A stretch of DNA of 64,000 nucleotides from Dysidea avara (taxonomy: Eukaryota; Porifera; Demospongiae; Dictyoceratida; Dysideidae). Within the stretch, counting starts at the first letter, position 1. Each line of letters opens with the position of its first letter. This document shows, piece by piece, positions 47,639 to 60,600 of the stretch. Location of the stretch: the NCBI RefSeq assembly GCF_963678975.1, contig NC_089281.1, positions 28,293,151 through 28,357,150 on the forward strand, given 5' to 3'. Both the position numbers and the translations under genes were made by a program. The notes below the pieces were generated by a model. It saw nothing but the letters and a program-made list of their open reading frames with translations. It was not told the DNA's origin and made no database searches.

Positions 47639-50152
47639 CTTGCATACGTGCATGTGTGTGCGTGTACGTACGTGCATGTGTGTGTGCATGCATGTTTGTG
47701 TGTGACTGTATGTGTATGTGATTTATTGTCATTCTTTTTACAGTGTTTTACAATGTTCGTTGTTTCAATATAGTTTTGCTCAAGTACTGAAAAGTCATTT
47801 AGCTGCTGAGGATCCAGGTTAGTTAGAAATACTTTAAATCCTTTAATTTTATGTAATTACTGTTTCAGGTGTGGTTGCAGTGCACTGCACTCATGGAGTA
47901 AATCGGACCGGCTACCTTGTTTGCAAGTAAGCACTGGTACTCATTTTTGTATACCAGAGATATGTTACACGTTATCAGATTTCTGATTGACCATTTCAAG
48001 TACACTGCTGATGGTGCCATTCAAGGTGAGTGCAATTTAAAAATTGGTGTATGTGTGCACACACACACACAACACTATAGGACAGGATTCCAATTCAGTT
48101 TAGTGTACTTATTATGAGTACGTACTAGATGTAAAACAAGTAAAAGAAAAAAATAGGAATTTTAAATTAGAGTAGGGACAGTGTATAGTGCTGATATAAA
48201 AAGTACTGAAACAAGCTGGATTGGACATAATGTCCAAATACTGTAAAACAGTAAGAAGTGAATATCCCTACTGTGCTAGTCCTAAGTTTTTCTTATACTT
48301 GTTTATAAAGTTTTTTTTGCAAGTTTGTGACCACTAAATAGCCTGCTTTTCACAAAACCAGTCACAATAGAGTTAATCATAACACTGTATACTAGATTAT
48401 GACTCATACAATAACAACTGATCAATGGGTGTGACTCTACATAAGCTTGCAGATAATAATGGATGTGGATTCGTGCATACCTACAGACTGATGAATGGGC
48501 GTTGGTCCTGAGACCACACAACTGTCTATACTGAGTCTCTTTCTCTACTAAGTTACTGACATCAATTTTTTAAGCAAATCAGCACATACAGCAAAGTAAC
48601 AGCAACAGCAAAAAAAGTGCACCAGTAACAATAAAATAAAGAGTCTGTCTATTAGTACTATAACTCTAGGTCAGTTCTAGAACTATCTTTAATTAACCTT
48701 GTTCCAAGTTGTTATCACCTTTTGAGAATGTTTATTATTTTACAGATTAAAGTTTATTTTTTCTCTTCTCCAGGTGTGGCTACCATATATGTCTACAGAC
48801 AGTAATTTACATAAGTGGGCGTGGCTCATGAAAGAAGCAGGGTTATGCTATGATGTGTTACTACACATCCACATCGCTGCACTAATTAATTGAGCACGTG
48901 GGGTATAATCTGTAAAGGGGGACCTGGATGATCCAACTCAGTTTTAACATTGTTACTAAACTATATTTATTGACTTACACATTGCTAGTTTGCTGAGAGT
49001 TGCTCTCACTGACCAATATCAACAGCGAGCCACGTGTGTTCAAAATAGTTTGGTGCAACGACGATGTGTATTTGAATAGTTTGATGCAATATACACCGGT
49101 AGATGGAAGCCATACTGTAGTCTATTAACACTCAGCAGTAAAACCTTGACTGATGGCCATGGCAAAGAAGGATAAAAGGTAAGACAATAGCGCAAGCATT
49201 GTATGATTATCAATATACCAAAAGGTTTCTGCAAAAGAATTAGGGCTATAGCTGTAGCCAGTTTTCCGCTACTCTTGACTGAAGGCGTCAGGCAGGCGTG
49301 CCGGCAGTAGAAAATTCCCTTGAATAAATATAATAAAAAAATTCTGTAGCAACTTGACAGAAACGTTTCAGGTTGATCTGAAGACGCTTTTGGGTTACCC
49401 GACCAATACTGTCATGTTGTTGTGAGGAAAAATCGAGGCAGGTTTTTGGGTTATATTGTATCACAGGCCATGCCCACACCTTTGATGTCCCTACTGTTCA
49501 GTACTATCGTACTGTATGATATTATGTGAATGTGTGATTTTACATGCAACTACACTGTTCATTTTGTCTGAATTCCCTGTATCAAGAGTTCATAATACCT
49601 AAATATTATATATTATGAACTCTTGCCTGTATGTGTACATAATGTTTCATTGCAGCATTTAACAAGGCAAGGAGCCACAAAATTGAAAGGGAGAATTACT
49701 TAAGTGACCTACAAGAGCACTGGGAATCTACTCAGCAAGGTGGCAAGACAGAAAACCAGAACAATAGCAAAGTGTTGTCAGCTAATGACAAATCAGCTCA
49801 ACATCAACAAGAATATTGGCAGCCTCTTCCTCAACACTACAATGACTATTACAACAGTGGACATTCTTTCTGTGATGATTGGTACCCATACCAGAGACAT
49901 GATCTCTATCAGGAACGTGGCTGGGTAAGAAGGGAAAGAGACTATCAATCTTATTCCAGAGGGTTTAGAGGACACCATTCAAATCGTGGAGGCCATTCAC
50001 ACAAGCAAGGTGGCAAGTTTAACCATCCTTACAGCCAGCAGAAAAGGCAGTTTTCTGGCCAGTACAGCCCTCCAAGGAACTATCCCCCTAATCCACATAC
50101 ATACCAGCACAGCAGCAGACCAAGAAAACCTGTTAGAAACTTTACTAGCTAG
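43768..50152 (+). CDS. DUSP11: DUSP11-like RNA 5'-triphosphatase
   Basis: Cysteine-phosphatase-fold enzyme of the DUSP11/PIR1 group, which removes phosphates from 5'-triphosphate RNA in the nucleus; the related capping enzyme domain is the main alternative. Eight exons: 43768-43787, 43852-43977, 47206-47305, 47504-47583, 47744-47817, 47869-47926, 47958-48025 and 49656-50152; 340 aa. MYRIPERWFDYSRFG at the start and KKGQKLGLVVDLTFTSRYY match the family. The signature HCTHGVNRTGY puts the catalytic cysteine at C140 and the phosphate-binding arginine at R146. The last exon reads AFNKARSHKIERENYLSDL, the conserved end of the catalytic domain, then a low-complexity tail rich in Tyr, Arg, Gly, His and Gln, as in animal DUSP11. 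There is no guanylyltransferase domain, favouring DUSP11. Intron 2 (3.2 kb) holds several transposable elements. Confidence 0.92.
44009..44596. mobile_element. MITE in DUSP11 intron 2
   Basis: The left end (TAAGGTAGGCGGGGTAACTT) is inverted at the right end (complement of TAAGGTAAATGGGGGTAACT). A third internal match to the GTAACTTCGTGAA motif lies near 44385. Noncoding. Confidence 0.65.
44608..44990. mobile_element. Third TAGTCTC-type inverted-repeat element
   Basis: The left end (TAGTTTCACACGCTTTTTTC) pairs with the right end, whose complement starts TAGTCTCATGTGGCCAGACC; the inverted repeats are about 75 bp. The ends resemble the fold-back elements at 22916 and 33068, but no exact 9-bp duplication is seen next to the right end. 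Confidence 0.6.
45166..45310. repeat. Partial copy of the 52483 element
   Basis: From ACTATAGTATGTACGTGTTG onward, about 140 bp match the left part of the element in the KIF11 intron at 52483-52873. The right end is missing here. Confidence 0.65.
45690..46921 (-). mobile_element. DIRS-like retrotransposon gag fragment
   Basis: Minus-strand ORFs at 46499-46921 (140 aa) and 46025-46387 (120 aa) share a frame, separated by about 110 bp. The second reads LDWTLTNLQGQVLEAVGPLS, then LLANASIQILAVRRTKVLED, and SRLFGPSFFKG, the conserved layout of DIRS-type capsid proteins. A Gln/Arg/Ser-rich tail follows, and near 45700 the frame GRLVNFINTW looks like the entry into the RT ORF, where the element is cut off. 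It lies antisense in DUSP11 intron 2. The 110-bp gap ends in CACTACTGCAG and may be an intron or a small insertion. Confidence 0.7.
47584..47632 (+). repeat. (GT)n microsatellite at a splice donor
   Basis: Starts at the donor of DUSP11 intron 4 and runs on into mixed GTGC repeats to about 47700. Confidence 0.9.
48774..48805 (+). other. Possible alternative terminal exon of DUSP11
   Basis: A good acceptor (TTCTCTTCTCCAG) is followed by a frame in phase with exon 7 that adds GVATIYVYRQ and stops. Using it would truncate the catalytic domain before the conserved ERENY segment. It may be a chance match or a regulated isoform. Confidence 0.3.
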
Positions 50153-51001
50153 TAGTGTGTGTATTTGTTTGTATGTCATTTTGTACTGGGTATGGAGGGT
50201 TTTGCGGTGACTTCAAAATGCATAGTAATTATACAATATTATTGTAATGATTAACATTACTGTTGCTTAAATCTGTTACAGTAAAAAAGTATATGAACAA
50301 AAAGTAGTGCCTACTAAACTACCATATATGATGATGGTGTGTCACTAATTGACAGTGCTCAGTGGAGGTTTTCTCTTGTGATGGTTGTTGTGTTTTGTTT
50401 GCATTGGTTTAACGTTCTCTTTGCTCCGTTTTGTGTTGTCACTCTAACATTCAGATAAACAAGTGGGTTAATGTCATAAGATGTGTACACATACCTGACT
50501 AGAGACAGACACATCTGTCTGTGGGGGACTGTTGTCCTGGAGAAAGAAGACATCACATTATATAAAGTTTGTAGAACAGACCCACAACTTGAGATAGCAA
50601 ATTGTATGAAGCCAGGTGTCCTTGGATGGGCATACTGTAAGCATCATAATTAGTCTGCTCACGTGTTGATCATGTGAAGGTCACACACAACGTTCGTGTG
50701 ATCAAGCACGTGGGCAGCTGGGGACAAGACTACATCATGAAATTGTTGAACATAACAGGCATAGTTTTTGGGCAGCTTTTTTATATGAATGTCAATATTC
50801 TCTAGTAGAATAGTCACACATTTAGTTTGGAATTAATGGATCTCTAATGGGGTAGTCAAGCATATATCTTGCATAATCGGATCAATAGCGTGTTCATATC
50901 ACAGAGATAATAACCAGGGTATAATTATGTTTCAGAAATTCCTGTCCCATCCCCTTTCTCATCTTTACACTGTACAATTGGCCTTATAAAAATGAGGTTT
51001 A
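50153..51001. other. Intergenic, nothing recognised
   Basis: About 850 bp between the tail-to-tail ends of DUSP11 and KIF11. It contains an inverted pair around CACGTG and TGATCA (50657-50716), which could form a hairpin. Confidence 0.4.
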
Positions 51002-54000
51002 CTAAGTTGTATTTACTCTTGAGCTGTTGCCACTATCGGATGCTGTAGAGTCCAGGTCTGAGCTCTCTTCTTGAATCTGCTGCATCAGCTGCTGTTGCTG
51101 GCTTCTGAACTCGTTGAGCAGTTCAGCATGTGGTTTCGTATGAGATAGCCTATCTGGGTAGGTGAAATCATGTCTCATCGGTGTCTTTCCTGCAAACAAC
51201 AACAATCAAACTATGCAGTGTGCTATAAAGGAATGCATAAGTACACAGGACGCTATACAAATAAGTGAGGTCGGGAGATTAACTGATTAATCTAGTCTAG
51301 ATATTTGTCACTGAGAGTCTATTTGTACAGTATACAATTAAGGATTTTCACTACAATGGCCACTTAAGTCAGGTATCTTTTTTGTACACTAAAAATTTAG
51401 AAGCAAATTTCATGCAAGATAAATACTTAAAAAGATGAAATTCACTGTAAGTTTGACAAACATTTCCAATTTTTCAGTGATTTTTCATTATTCGTTTACC
51501 TGTTGACTTGTCTTCCATAAGTTGCTCATTGAACAACAGCTCAAATGATGAGCTGATATGGTCCAACTGTTTGTTACTAGTTTCAGTAAACTCTTGGGTA
51601 ACACCAGCCTGTTGTGACAGCTGTTCGTTCCACTGACAACTAGAGGCTAGCAGATTATCTCTTTGCATCGTCTCCACCGATACTTGCAGTTGTCTCAAAG
51701 GAGCAGTCAGAGACATGCGCTGATTCTATGTGAGTACAGTATGTAGTATTTGTGTGGTATATGACAGCTGTTGGCTTGCCTGTGTGGTGTTCTGGAAGAT
51801 TCTTCCTTGCATCTTTACTGTACTGCAGACATGATCACAATGTTGTTGAACAGTTGAGTTCAGCTCCTCCAGTGCCTGTATGGAAATGGACAGGTATCAG
51901 TAGTGTAATACATGTTACTACAGAGTGGAGAAATATTAATTCCTGACATCTAGAGAGCACATGGTGTCCCGATTTTGGGAAGTACATTCATACAAATGGA
52001 CTGTGAACAAGTGTCCTGATTATCAAGGTGTCTGTATTTCAGAATGTCAGTTTGCATAGGTTCTACAAATTGGCAGACCTACGTACGTATACAGGACTGC
52101 TACTAGAAATACAACTAGTATTAGGAGTGAGTACAGATGTTTAATAAACTCTGGGAGTATTAGTTTGTACCTCCATGCAGGCTGAAGTACTAGTAGACAG
52201 GCGAGTGTCCAGTTGCTGTAGTGAGGCTTGTTGGTCAGCCTTATTGTGTGCCACACTGCCAGTGTTGTCCTCTAACTGACAGGAGAGTGTGGTGATGAAC
52301 TTGTCCTCTTCTGCTGCTACTGCAGTAACTGACTGCTTGCTCTGCTCTAAACACCTATATATGATACACAATTTGCATGTGTGCTTGTTTAGTCTATGCA
52401 TGGGGAGCTAACAAAGCATACGCCAATGTCTATGACTTGCAAAACTAGGTGAGAGGGTTCAAGTTCTCCCACTGTGTCATTTATAGTATGTACATGTTGA
52501 GCTGAATCCTCAAAAACATTTATTAACTCATGGATGCAATTACACATGATCTTGAAATTTGGCACACTTGTAGTACTGCTTGACCCACCAAAAAATATTT
52601 CAAAATCTTTTCGTTCAAAAGTCTGACATAACATTTATGGCCAATCAAAATTTTCACCATACATTTCCTATGGGGAAGCCACTAAAGTGCGATGTCCATT
52701 GTAGTCTTTTCCCCGAACTTGTAATGAAGCCAAACTGTACATCTCTGTTGTTGACACCTTTGCTGTCACCTTTAATCATCTGGTTTGCTGAAATGTTTAC
52801 TCTCTCGAGAAAAAAATCAACTTTTAATTTTTAACTGTTTTTCAGGATTCAGCTCAACTTGTACATACTATAGTGAGGTATGGCAGAGTTGTCTTGTACT
52901 TGACTGCAAGAATTTACCATTCAATTGGTGTGACCAAGCAAAAAAAATTAGCAGCTTTGTTGTGTGTGTATGTTGTCATGACTCATGAGCACATGTGTGT
53001 GTTTACTGAAAGCCTCTAAACATCAACACAACACAGAGAAGAAATCATAAGAACCAAGTTCTGGTTACAAAGTCCCACACATTAGAAAACACAAGACTAC
53101 TCACTGTTGAAGGTGTGAACTACGTTCCTTGTTCCTATCAACATCACAGGATATACTGGAGGTCACCTTCATCATGTTAGCACACAAATGCTCCTCCTGC
53201 TGTGTCATGGCTGACTGTAGTACCTGACCAATCTGGGCCATTACTGACTTGTGCATCTCCTGCAGGTGCAAGGAGCTGTTTATATTCCAAGGCATGTGGC
53301 TTATATGCAGGTAGAATGTGTGTGTATGTCCCTACTGAGCACATTTGAATACTATAAACATACACATATAGTGCAGAATATAATGTATTTCAGTGGTTGG
53401 CATGATGTGTTATCAATTACCAAGTTGGCAGAATGCAACACCCAAGTAAATCCCACTGGATAAAATTACAATAGTTTTGTAATCATTAGCAATTTAAACC
53501 ATACAGTTCCCAGACACATACCATAACAGATCATGATGTATTACAGTACAACACATAATATACTGGCTGAAAAATGTACTTAGTACACATTGAACTGACT
53601 TGCTGAAGGTCCTTTTGCTGCTTCAGCAGATCATTTAGCGCTTCTTGTTTGGCTGCCATTTCCTTTTCCTACAACACCACCAGGAATTGAAACAGCATTG
53701 CAATATGCATGCCCTAAGAACAATCCCAACCTGTTCTTGATAGCCATGTGTCACTACTGCAGCCATTTTCTCCAATTCCTTACAGTGTTTGTCAAAGAAC
53801 TGTCTCATCTCATTGCCATGTGAGGAAACCTGTACAACGGTGTACACTTAGTCACCTCAGTGGGTAAACAAGTTATAGAGCCAGTAGTACAAGTACACAA
53901 TTAACCAGTAATACAGGTAAACAATACATTAATTATCTGGGGCATAGCCAAGGAGTATTAAATTACCTACACAACAGCCCAAAAGACTATATGGGTACAT

Positions 54001-54323
54001 CATGTATTGTGTGTGCTACAGGTGTACCTGACGTTTGAGTAGTTGCTGTGCCTGAGCTAGGGCCTGGGAATGTGTGGTTATTTGTTGTGACAGTTGGTCC
54101 AGCGATGGCTTCAAAGTATCCCTCAACACATGAGACAGTTGTGAGTAACCAAACTCCTAACAAATAGTGTCAAGATAGGTATAGAGGAGTTGTCAACATG
54201 CTTGCATGATTCTTCTATTAACCTTCATTGTGACTACTTCATTGCTCAACTCTTTTTGCTGTTTCAAGATAGCCTCTCCATTATTCTGTTTAAAATATAC
54301 CTATACTATGCATGCATATAATT

Positions 54324-54357
<34 letters not shown>

Positions 54358-57300
54358 GTGTGTGTACTGTGTACAGTACATATACCAATGGCGACTCTAC
54401 CTGAGCTTTAAGAAGCTGGGCATCCGTAGTTGTGGCCACCATATTCATCATGGATTGCAAGCTGGACTGGATGGATTCCACTTCACAAGATGTCTTCTCC
54501 ATCCAGGACACTGTTAAAACACAATCATCAGTACACAAGCCATGAAAGACAGGATACATGTTACATAACAAAAGCCCTCTAATGTGCACACACACCTATT
54601 CCTGCCTTGAAGCTGTTGTTGAAAGTTTCAGCAGTCTGTTGGTAGTCTTGAAGACTATTCGTGGCAGAGTTTAACAAGAGAGCAAAACTCTATAGAATAA
54701 AAAAAATGTTCATGAGTGGGTGTGTGTAATTTATGTGAGTGAATGAGTGAGTGAGTGTGTACATGCAGCAATGCACACAGCAATTTGCTTTCAACCTGTT
54801 TGAACCCATCTGTGGTCTGGCGATTGTGAGCTTCCACCAGTTTCTTCCGGTCCAATTTAGCATGTAGACCTTGTACATCACTGATTCCAAGCTTCACAGT
54901 GTGCATGAGTTGTACAGCTTCTTCGTGCAGTGCTTCTTCAGTGGCAGTATGTTCAGCCAATAAGAATGAGTTTTCTGCTCTAGCCTTTTCTGTTTCCTCG
55001 AGTACCTAAGTGTTTGCAACAAACAATACACACTACACAAACAATACACACTACACAAACAATACAGACATGCACACAAGTACCTCATTAGTACTCTGTA
55101 GCTTCTCCTTGGTGTGCTGCAATGAAACTGTGGTCTGTTCCAGCTCTTCTACCTTAGCATCCAACTCTTCTTTTGTATCACTAAACAACTCCTTGATCTG
55201 TACATGTACACACATAACAATGCATCTTATAACACGTGTCCATACCTTCTCCAAATCAGCTTCCTTGACCCTCAGATATTCCTGTAGCTCAACCAGTCTC
55301 TCCTTATGGCTTTTGATCAAATTCTCCATACCACTGGGGGGTAGGGATGGGGGAGACATAAGACCACAGCAAGCACAACAACATACACATAGTTCTCCTG
55401 CGATATAAATATGCCATTCTTCTCTCTAGTGGCAACCAAGTCTCGTTTTAGCTTCTCGATTTCATCAGTGTACTCCTATAAGAAAACAAATACAACCTTA
55501 GAGTTTGTTAAGAGGAATTGCCCTATTGTGAGAGTTAACAAAACACCTTACCTTTATCAAAGCCTTCTTTGTAAGCTTCTGGTTGATCTCTGGTCGGTTC
55601 ATGATATTCTTAGCACGATGAGCATAGTCAAGGGTGCTCAGTGTCTCCTCAATGTTGCACTGTGCTGGGGAAATGGTGGCAATGATGGAAGTCTTTGTAC
55701 GCCCACCCAGTGAGTCTTGTAATATACGAGTGAGTTTACTCTCCCTATACGATTACGAAAGCACAATTATGTGAGAGATGAGCAGTTGATATAGGAAAGC
55801 AAATGCAACAAATAGGCACCATGCGTGCACACACATAGTACACACCTGTACGGAATATGAGGAGCTCTTTCTACTAAAGCTGTTATTACTCTTCCAAGCG
55901 TCAGTAAGCTCTGGTTGATGCTACCTATAACGTTAACACAAACAATGTCTCCTCTCACCAATACAAGTTTATCAAACTCACCAGCCTCCTTGGCACGCTT
56001 ATCCACTGCACCAGAGCGACCAATGTTTTCACTACCAGCAAGATCAACCTGTAGTTAAAAATAATCCACCAACTGCTGCAACTCGATTCCTTCAACTAAC
56101 CAAGTTTAGCTTCCCAGTTTTTACAAGCTCCTCGCCATCTAAAGTGCTCTCCTTAATGTGGACTGTCACAGAGAACACCGTGTGCGAGCGAGATGAGTGG
56201 GCATTGATTAGAGTAGCTGCTGTCTGCCTCCGAAGACTGCCCTTCTCCAAGATGGAATAGACTTCATTTTTATCATGAACCACCACTTCTTCAAGACCAG
56301 AAATAACAACAGACCCCTAGATAAATATACAAATATGGTCAAGTCTCACAAGGCACTGTACACAAGTCATGCATGTCATCTAGTCACTTCCAAGCAGCAT
56401 TAAATTACGACATGGTTAAATGCACACAACTTTCTAGAGACCTCCACTTTTTAATCCTTCAGTAGCCCGTTAAATCAGGAATGAACAATTACGTATTCAC
56501 CAACACTCCTTTCCATATATGAATGGCTAAGCACACAAGGACCCTCACCCAGTAATTGGTAGCGTGATTACCATCTATAGTACAGTGAAACCTAATTACT
56601 GAGTTTGGGACAAAAAGATGGCCACTACATAAAGTAAAGAGGTGGTCACTAAGCGAGGTGTTTCACTGTACTCTATTACCAATATACAGTTGTACCTTTT
56701 TAGAAGCATCTTCATATATCCTTAGTTTTAAGGCAGTTGGATCTTCAGACACGCACAACAAGTCAAACAGTTCTTCATTGTACAACTCCAGATAGGAGAC
56801 ATGCACAGAAAACTCTGATGTCTACAAATTAATTAGCATGAAGTCAAGTATAGCACTCACACACAAGCACGCACGCACCTGGCATTCCAGTTTTTCAAAC
56901 AGCTGGTGTAAAGCACGGGGTATGATTCCTGACAACGGATCCTGTTTGTGTGAAATATTAAAACACAAACACATGGGTGATAAATTCTTCACTCACTTCT
57001 TCCCAAGAGAGGGAGCCTTCAGAGCTCCTTTCTCCTTCCATAGTAAACGTTTTTCCTGTTCCAGTCTGTCCATAGCTGGAATACGTAGTTCCACAAATAT
57101 TTCACACAGTTTGTATTTCTCAACTCACGCAAATACGGTGCAATTATATCCCGTGAGAACCTCATCAATTAGCGGTGCGGCTATTGCCTTGTACACGTGT
57201 ATCTGTTTTGATTCAGGCCCAAACACTTTGTCGAAAGTAAACGTCTTGGAGCCCAGTTTCTCCAAGGCTACACGTATCTCGCCTTTCTTTGATTGACATT

Positions 57301-57468
57301 CGATAACTGATGATGAACCGGCTTTCTTTTCATTGACATTTCTTGGTCTATAACACACACACACACACTTGTTAAACAGGTTCTTCCAATTGGCTGCTTA
57401 TACCTGCATCTTACGGCCACTTGAATATTGGTCTCTTGAGGAGTTGGCTTCCGTTGTTTCCCTGACAT
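51002..57468 (-). CDS. KIF11: Kinesin-5 motor protein (KIF11/Eg5)
   Basis: Plus-end-directed tetrameric motor that slides antiparallel spindle microtubules. 24 exons, 5' to 3' on the minus strand: 57404-57468, 57129-57347, 56997-57075, 56879-56941, 56696-56821, 56101-56316, 55982-56048, 55846-55924, 55552-55744, 55387-55475, 55246-55333, 55084-55197, 54796-55005, 54596-54689, 54401-54510, 54223-54285, 54028-54156, 53731-53829, 53600-53668, 53105-53259, 52171-52354, 51780-51875, 51500-51725 and 51002-51189; about 1006 aa (human 1056). P-loop GQTGTGKT at 97-104, switch I NAHSSRSH at about 222-229, switch II DLAGSE at 258-263, neck [18 protein letters not shown] coiled-coil stalk follows. The tail BimC box [12 protein letters not shown] has T947 at the CDK1 site. 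Intron 22 uses a GC donor (CAG/GCAAGC). The tail exons are supported mainly by frame continuity. Confidence 0.95.
52483..52873. mobile_element. MITE in KIF11 intron 20
   Basis: The left end ATAGTATGTACATGTTGAGC and the following TGAATCCTCAAAAAC are inverted at the right end, where GTTTTTCAGGATTCA is followed by GCTCAACTTGTACATACTAT. About 35-bp terminal repeats. A partial copy is at 45166-45310. Confidence 0.75.
54318..54352 (+). repeat. (GT)n microsatellite
   Basis: GT repeat in KIF11 intron 15 (CA on the coding strand). Confidence 0.85.
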
Positions 57469-57639
57469 TATCACGACAAATACTATTTATTGGTACCCTC
57501 GAAAATTCAAAAGTTGTCGTTGTGAGCATGCGCGGTGTAATAACGAAATCAGGACAGAAATCACGAGATAGGGAAAACATGGCCGCTAATTATGATGATC
57601 CGGTGTGTTTCTGACAAGTAATAGAATTGAAAGATAAAC
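57469..57639. promoter_or_regulatory. Bidirectional promoter, KIF11 / SAM-PH gene
   Basis: The two start codons diverge across only 171 bp. The right half carries a short upstream ORF (57579-57614) on the SAM-PH side. Confidence 0.6.
57579..57614 (+). other. uORF mimicking the SAM-PH start
   Basis: ATG followed by 10 codons (MAANYDDPVCF) and a stop, 25 nt before the real ATG. The surrounding AACATGGC and AATTATGAT copy the true start (MALNYD), suggesting a local duplication of the start region. If present in the mRNA, it would be a translation-dampening uORF. Confidence 0.5.
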
Positions 57640-60600
57640 ATGGCTCTTAATTATGATACAGTTGAAAACTGGACTTTAGATGACATCGCCGTGTGGCTGC
57701 ACGTTGTTAACTTGGACCAACACATTAAAGCGTTTGAGAAAGCCGGCGTGACTGGAAAGATATTACTTACTATTGATGAAATATTTATTTCGTCAAAGTT
57801 AAAGATCAATGCTCCCTCAGCACAGTTGGTTCTCAAGCAGGCCATTGATCAGCTAAACGGAGACGCTCGTAGGAAAGTATTAATGAACAAACGGGGAAGT
57901 GATGTTGGTCCCGTGCTCGGTCCCACGCTACCACTGGGAACAGCACCACCGACTTTTAATCGTCATGACAAGAGAAACCAGACTATGCCACCTAAATTAT
58001 CCGTAAGCAGCCTTCCTCCTCCACCAGCACCTTTGAACAAGTCTGCCAAAGAGCTAATGGAGTACAAGTGTAAATACAGTGGGCAAATTAAAAAACAAGG
58101 AGGCCAACACAAGAGTTGTGAGTTGTGTGTAATACCAGCTACTTTCTGTCTTCTTTGTGCTATTGAATTACCACTCAAAATGACATTTACATTTTCAAGT
58201 TGTCCTTGCTGTTGTGTATTCTACTATTTGTGATAGTGTTTGTGTGGGTATGTCTGTGTGCAGTTTGCAGCAAACCAGTTCACTGTTTATATATACTCAT
58301 GTTTACGTCTTTGTATGTAGTGTATATGCACATGCATACATGTATTGTGTCTACGTAAATGTATACCTTTATATAACACTTGATTATTTTCTGTGTAGGG
58401 AAGGAAAGATTTCTCATCCTATCAGAGGGCTGTCTCTACTACTTTGTCAACAATAAAGCAGCTAAAGCCAAAGGATCTTTCTCCATTGCAAACTACCAGT
58501 GAGAACACTTAAGTAGATAGAGGGAGAATAATTTTGTCTTATATTGCTGTAATGTTTATACTGTACATTACACACCTAAAGGGGATTTTAAAATATCCTC
58601 CATATATCATCATTATGACGTCTATAAAATCCATAATGATTAAAAGGGGGCAAGTACAATTTAATCGCTATAAATTTGGTCATAAGATATTTCTACTTTT
58701 GGTCTGTAAAGGACAGCATTTCAAGAGCAAAAACTTGCACTGTGTAGTATGTAAACATCTGAAGCATGATGATGCACATGTATTACCCCTAACCTGAAGT
58801 AGTTTTGGAAAACTGAGCACAGGATCTAGAGTTGTTGTAGAAATATAAAATGACTACATGTTGTGGCCCACCAAAAAATGTTAATTACTTTTGAATAGCT
58901 CTATCTGCCATCCTACAATTGAACCAAACTGTGCTGATTAATCAGTAAACACCTGTTCATCAGCAAAATTACTGTATCAGCAATTATCAGTAGATGTTTC
59001 ATTTTAAAGACTCTGGTGTAGGTTGCCAAGACAGAGAATTGGGGGCATCTATTGGAGATATCGTGCAATACAAAATTTTAGTGATTTAACTCGTGATAGA
59101 ATTTGGCAGATAATATTTTTGGTGAATGCTTGTGTCACTACATTCTGTCTGTTTAGTTGGCTAAAAATTGGGCTAGAATGTTTTTGATCAATTGAATTCA
59201 ATTTCCCAAATTTGCTCCCACAAAAATTTTGTGTCAATTATTGAAATCCAGACCAGACTAAAGGTTAATACTTTAAGCCTTATGTTCTATGTATATAAAT
59301 AGTATTTATATCTTCTTTAGTGTTTACATAGCTGAGTACATATGTTTATTGTATGCCATTTGTGATTTGTGATCAATATTTTTGTACAGTGTCCATTCAA
59401 GGGCAATGCCTATATTTAGGCATTATTATAAAGCTTTTTTGGTAATACCACTAGGCCCTACTATTGTTTATATCCCCTGTTGTGTTTATACACTCCTCAC
59501 CTTGCCAATAACTGAATAGCAATACAACAGAGACTCTAAAACTTTCTAATACGTTTCTCCACACAATCGCTACAGAACTATGAGTTTTTCCTACAAGGCA
59601 AGTTTAAAATATAACAAACCACTTCACTCTAGAAATCAACCCTAGAAAAATGTACTTTATTAGTAGCTAACTCCCCTTAGTTATTCTGTCATCAAATAAT
59701 TCATTTGAAGGTTAAATACTACTTTTAACTCCTACCACTTCTACAAACATGACTCTAATAATTACTTGTGAGTGACAGTAGTATATGCAAGTGTAACAGA
59801 AAGGCCTTCTTTAGTTTTATAGCAATTGTGTATTGCTCTAGAGTGGGTAGTTTTGTGTGCATCGTTCGCTCTACAGCTATTCAGTCTGAGGTCTATCGTG
59901 ATTGTGTTGTCAGCAATTATTACAAGGTGAGGAGTGTATACCCCCCACTGTAAATATCCTTAATTGGGTATCACAGTTTTAATTTTTGGTCTCAATGTAC
60001 TGTGTAGTATAGTGGCTTGTTAATACCTCGGTGTGACTGAATTGTAGGGCCCTAACAGTAGTAAAATGTTTGCATTTTTTTGTGGAATTGGAAGTGGATT
60101 TTAATGATCCTCAAATCTATTGCAATGTTCTACATGTAGACATTGAAGAAACATTGTCAGTATTGATCATTCTAAATGCCAGATATAACCTCTTTAAATG
60201 CATTGAGCTTAGCAGTGAATTACTAATCAACTATTTTTTAAAGATCTTTTTTGAATAGTGTAACATTCTTTTGTTTTATTTCGTACAAACTTTGTAAAGT
60301 ATGTGAAGATGAGGGGGAAAAATTGTCAGGATGCATATTTTGGGAATGCCTCATGTGACTTCACTCAAATTTGGTATGTGTAGACTATCCAACTTAAATT
60401 ATCCACATATCCTGTCACAAAATTACTGAAAATAGATACGAGGCACACAACAGATATACAAGGAGACACTGTTATGTTTTGTTAGCTTCTTTGACAGTGT
60501 ATCATGTGTCTTGGATACTGTGACAACTTATGACATGTAATCATGGTTTATGTGTCTTTATCTTGTAGCATTGAAGATTCAGAAGCAGCTGTAAAAACCA

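Noticed and set aside
47409..47773. Several ORFs across a GT repeat
   Set aside because: Low-complexity translations overlapping DUSP11 exon 4 and its intron.
49153..49180. ATG exon reading MAMAKKDKR followed by a GTAAG donor
   Set aside because: It lies in DUSP11 intron 7, and no following exon other than DUSP11 exon 8 is in reach; too short to support a gene.
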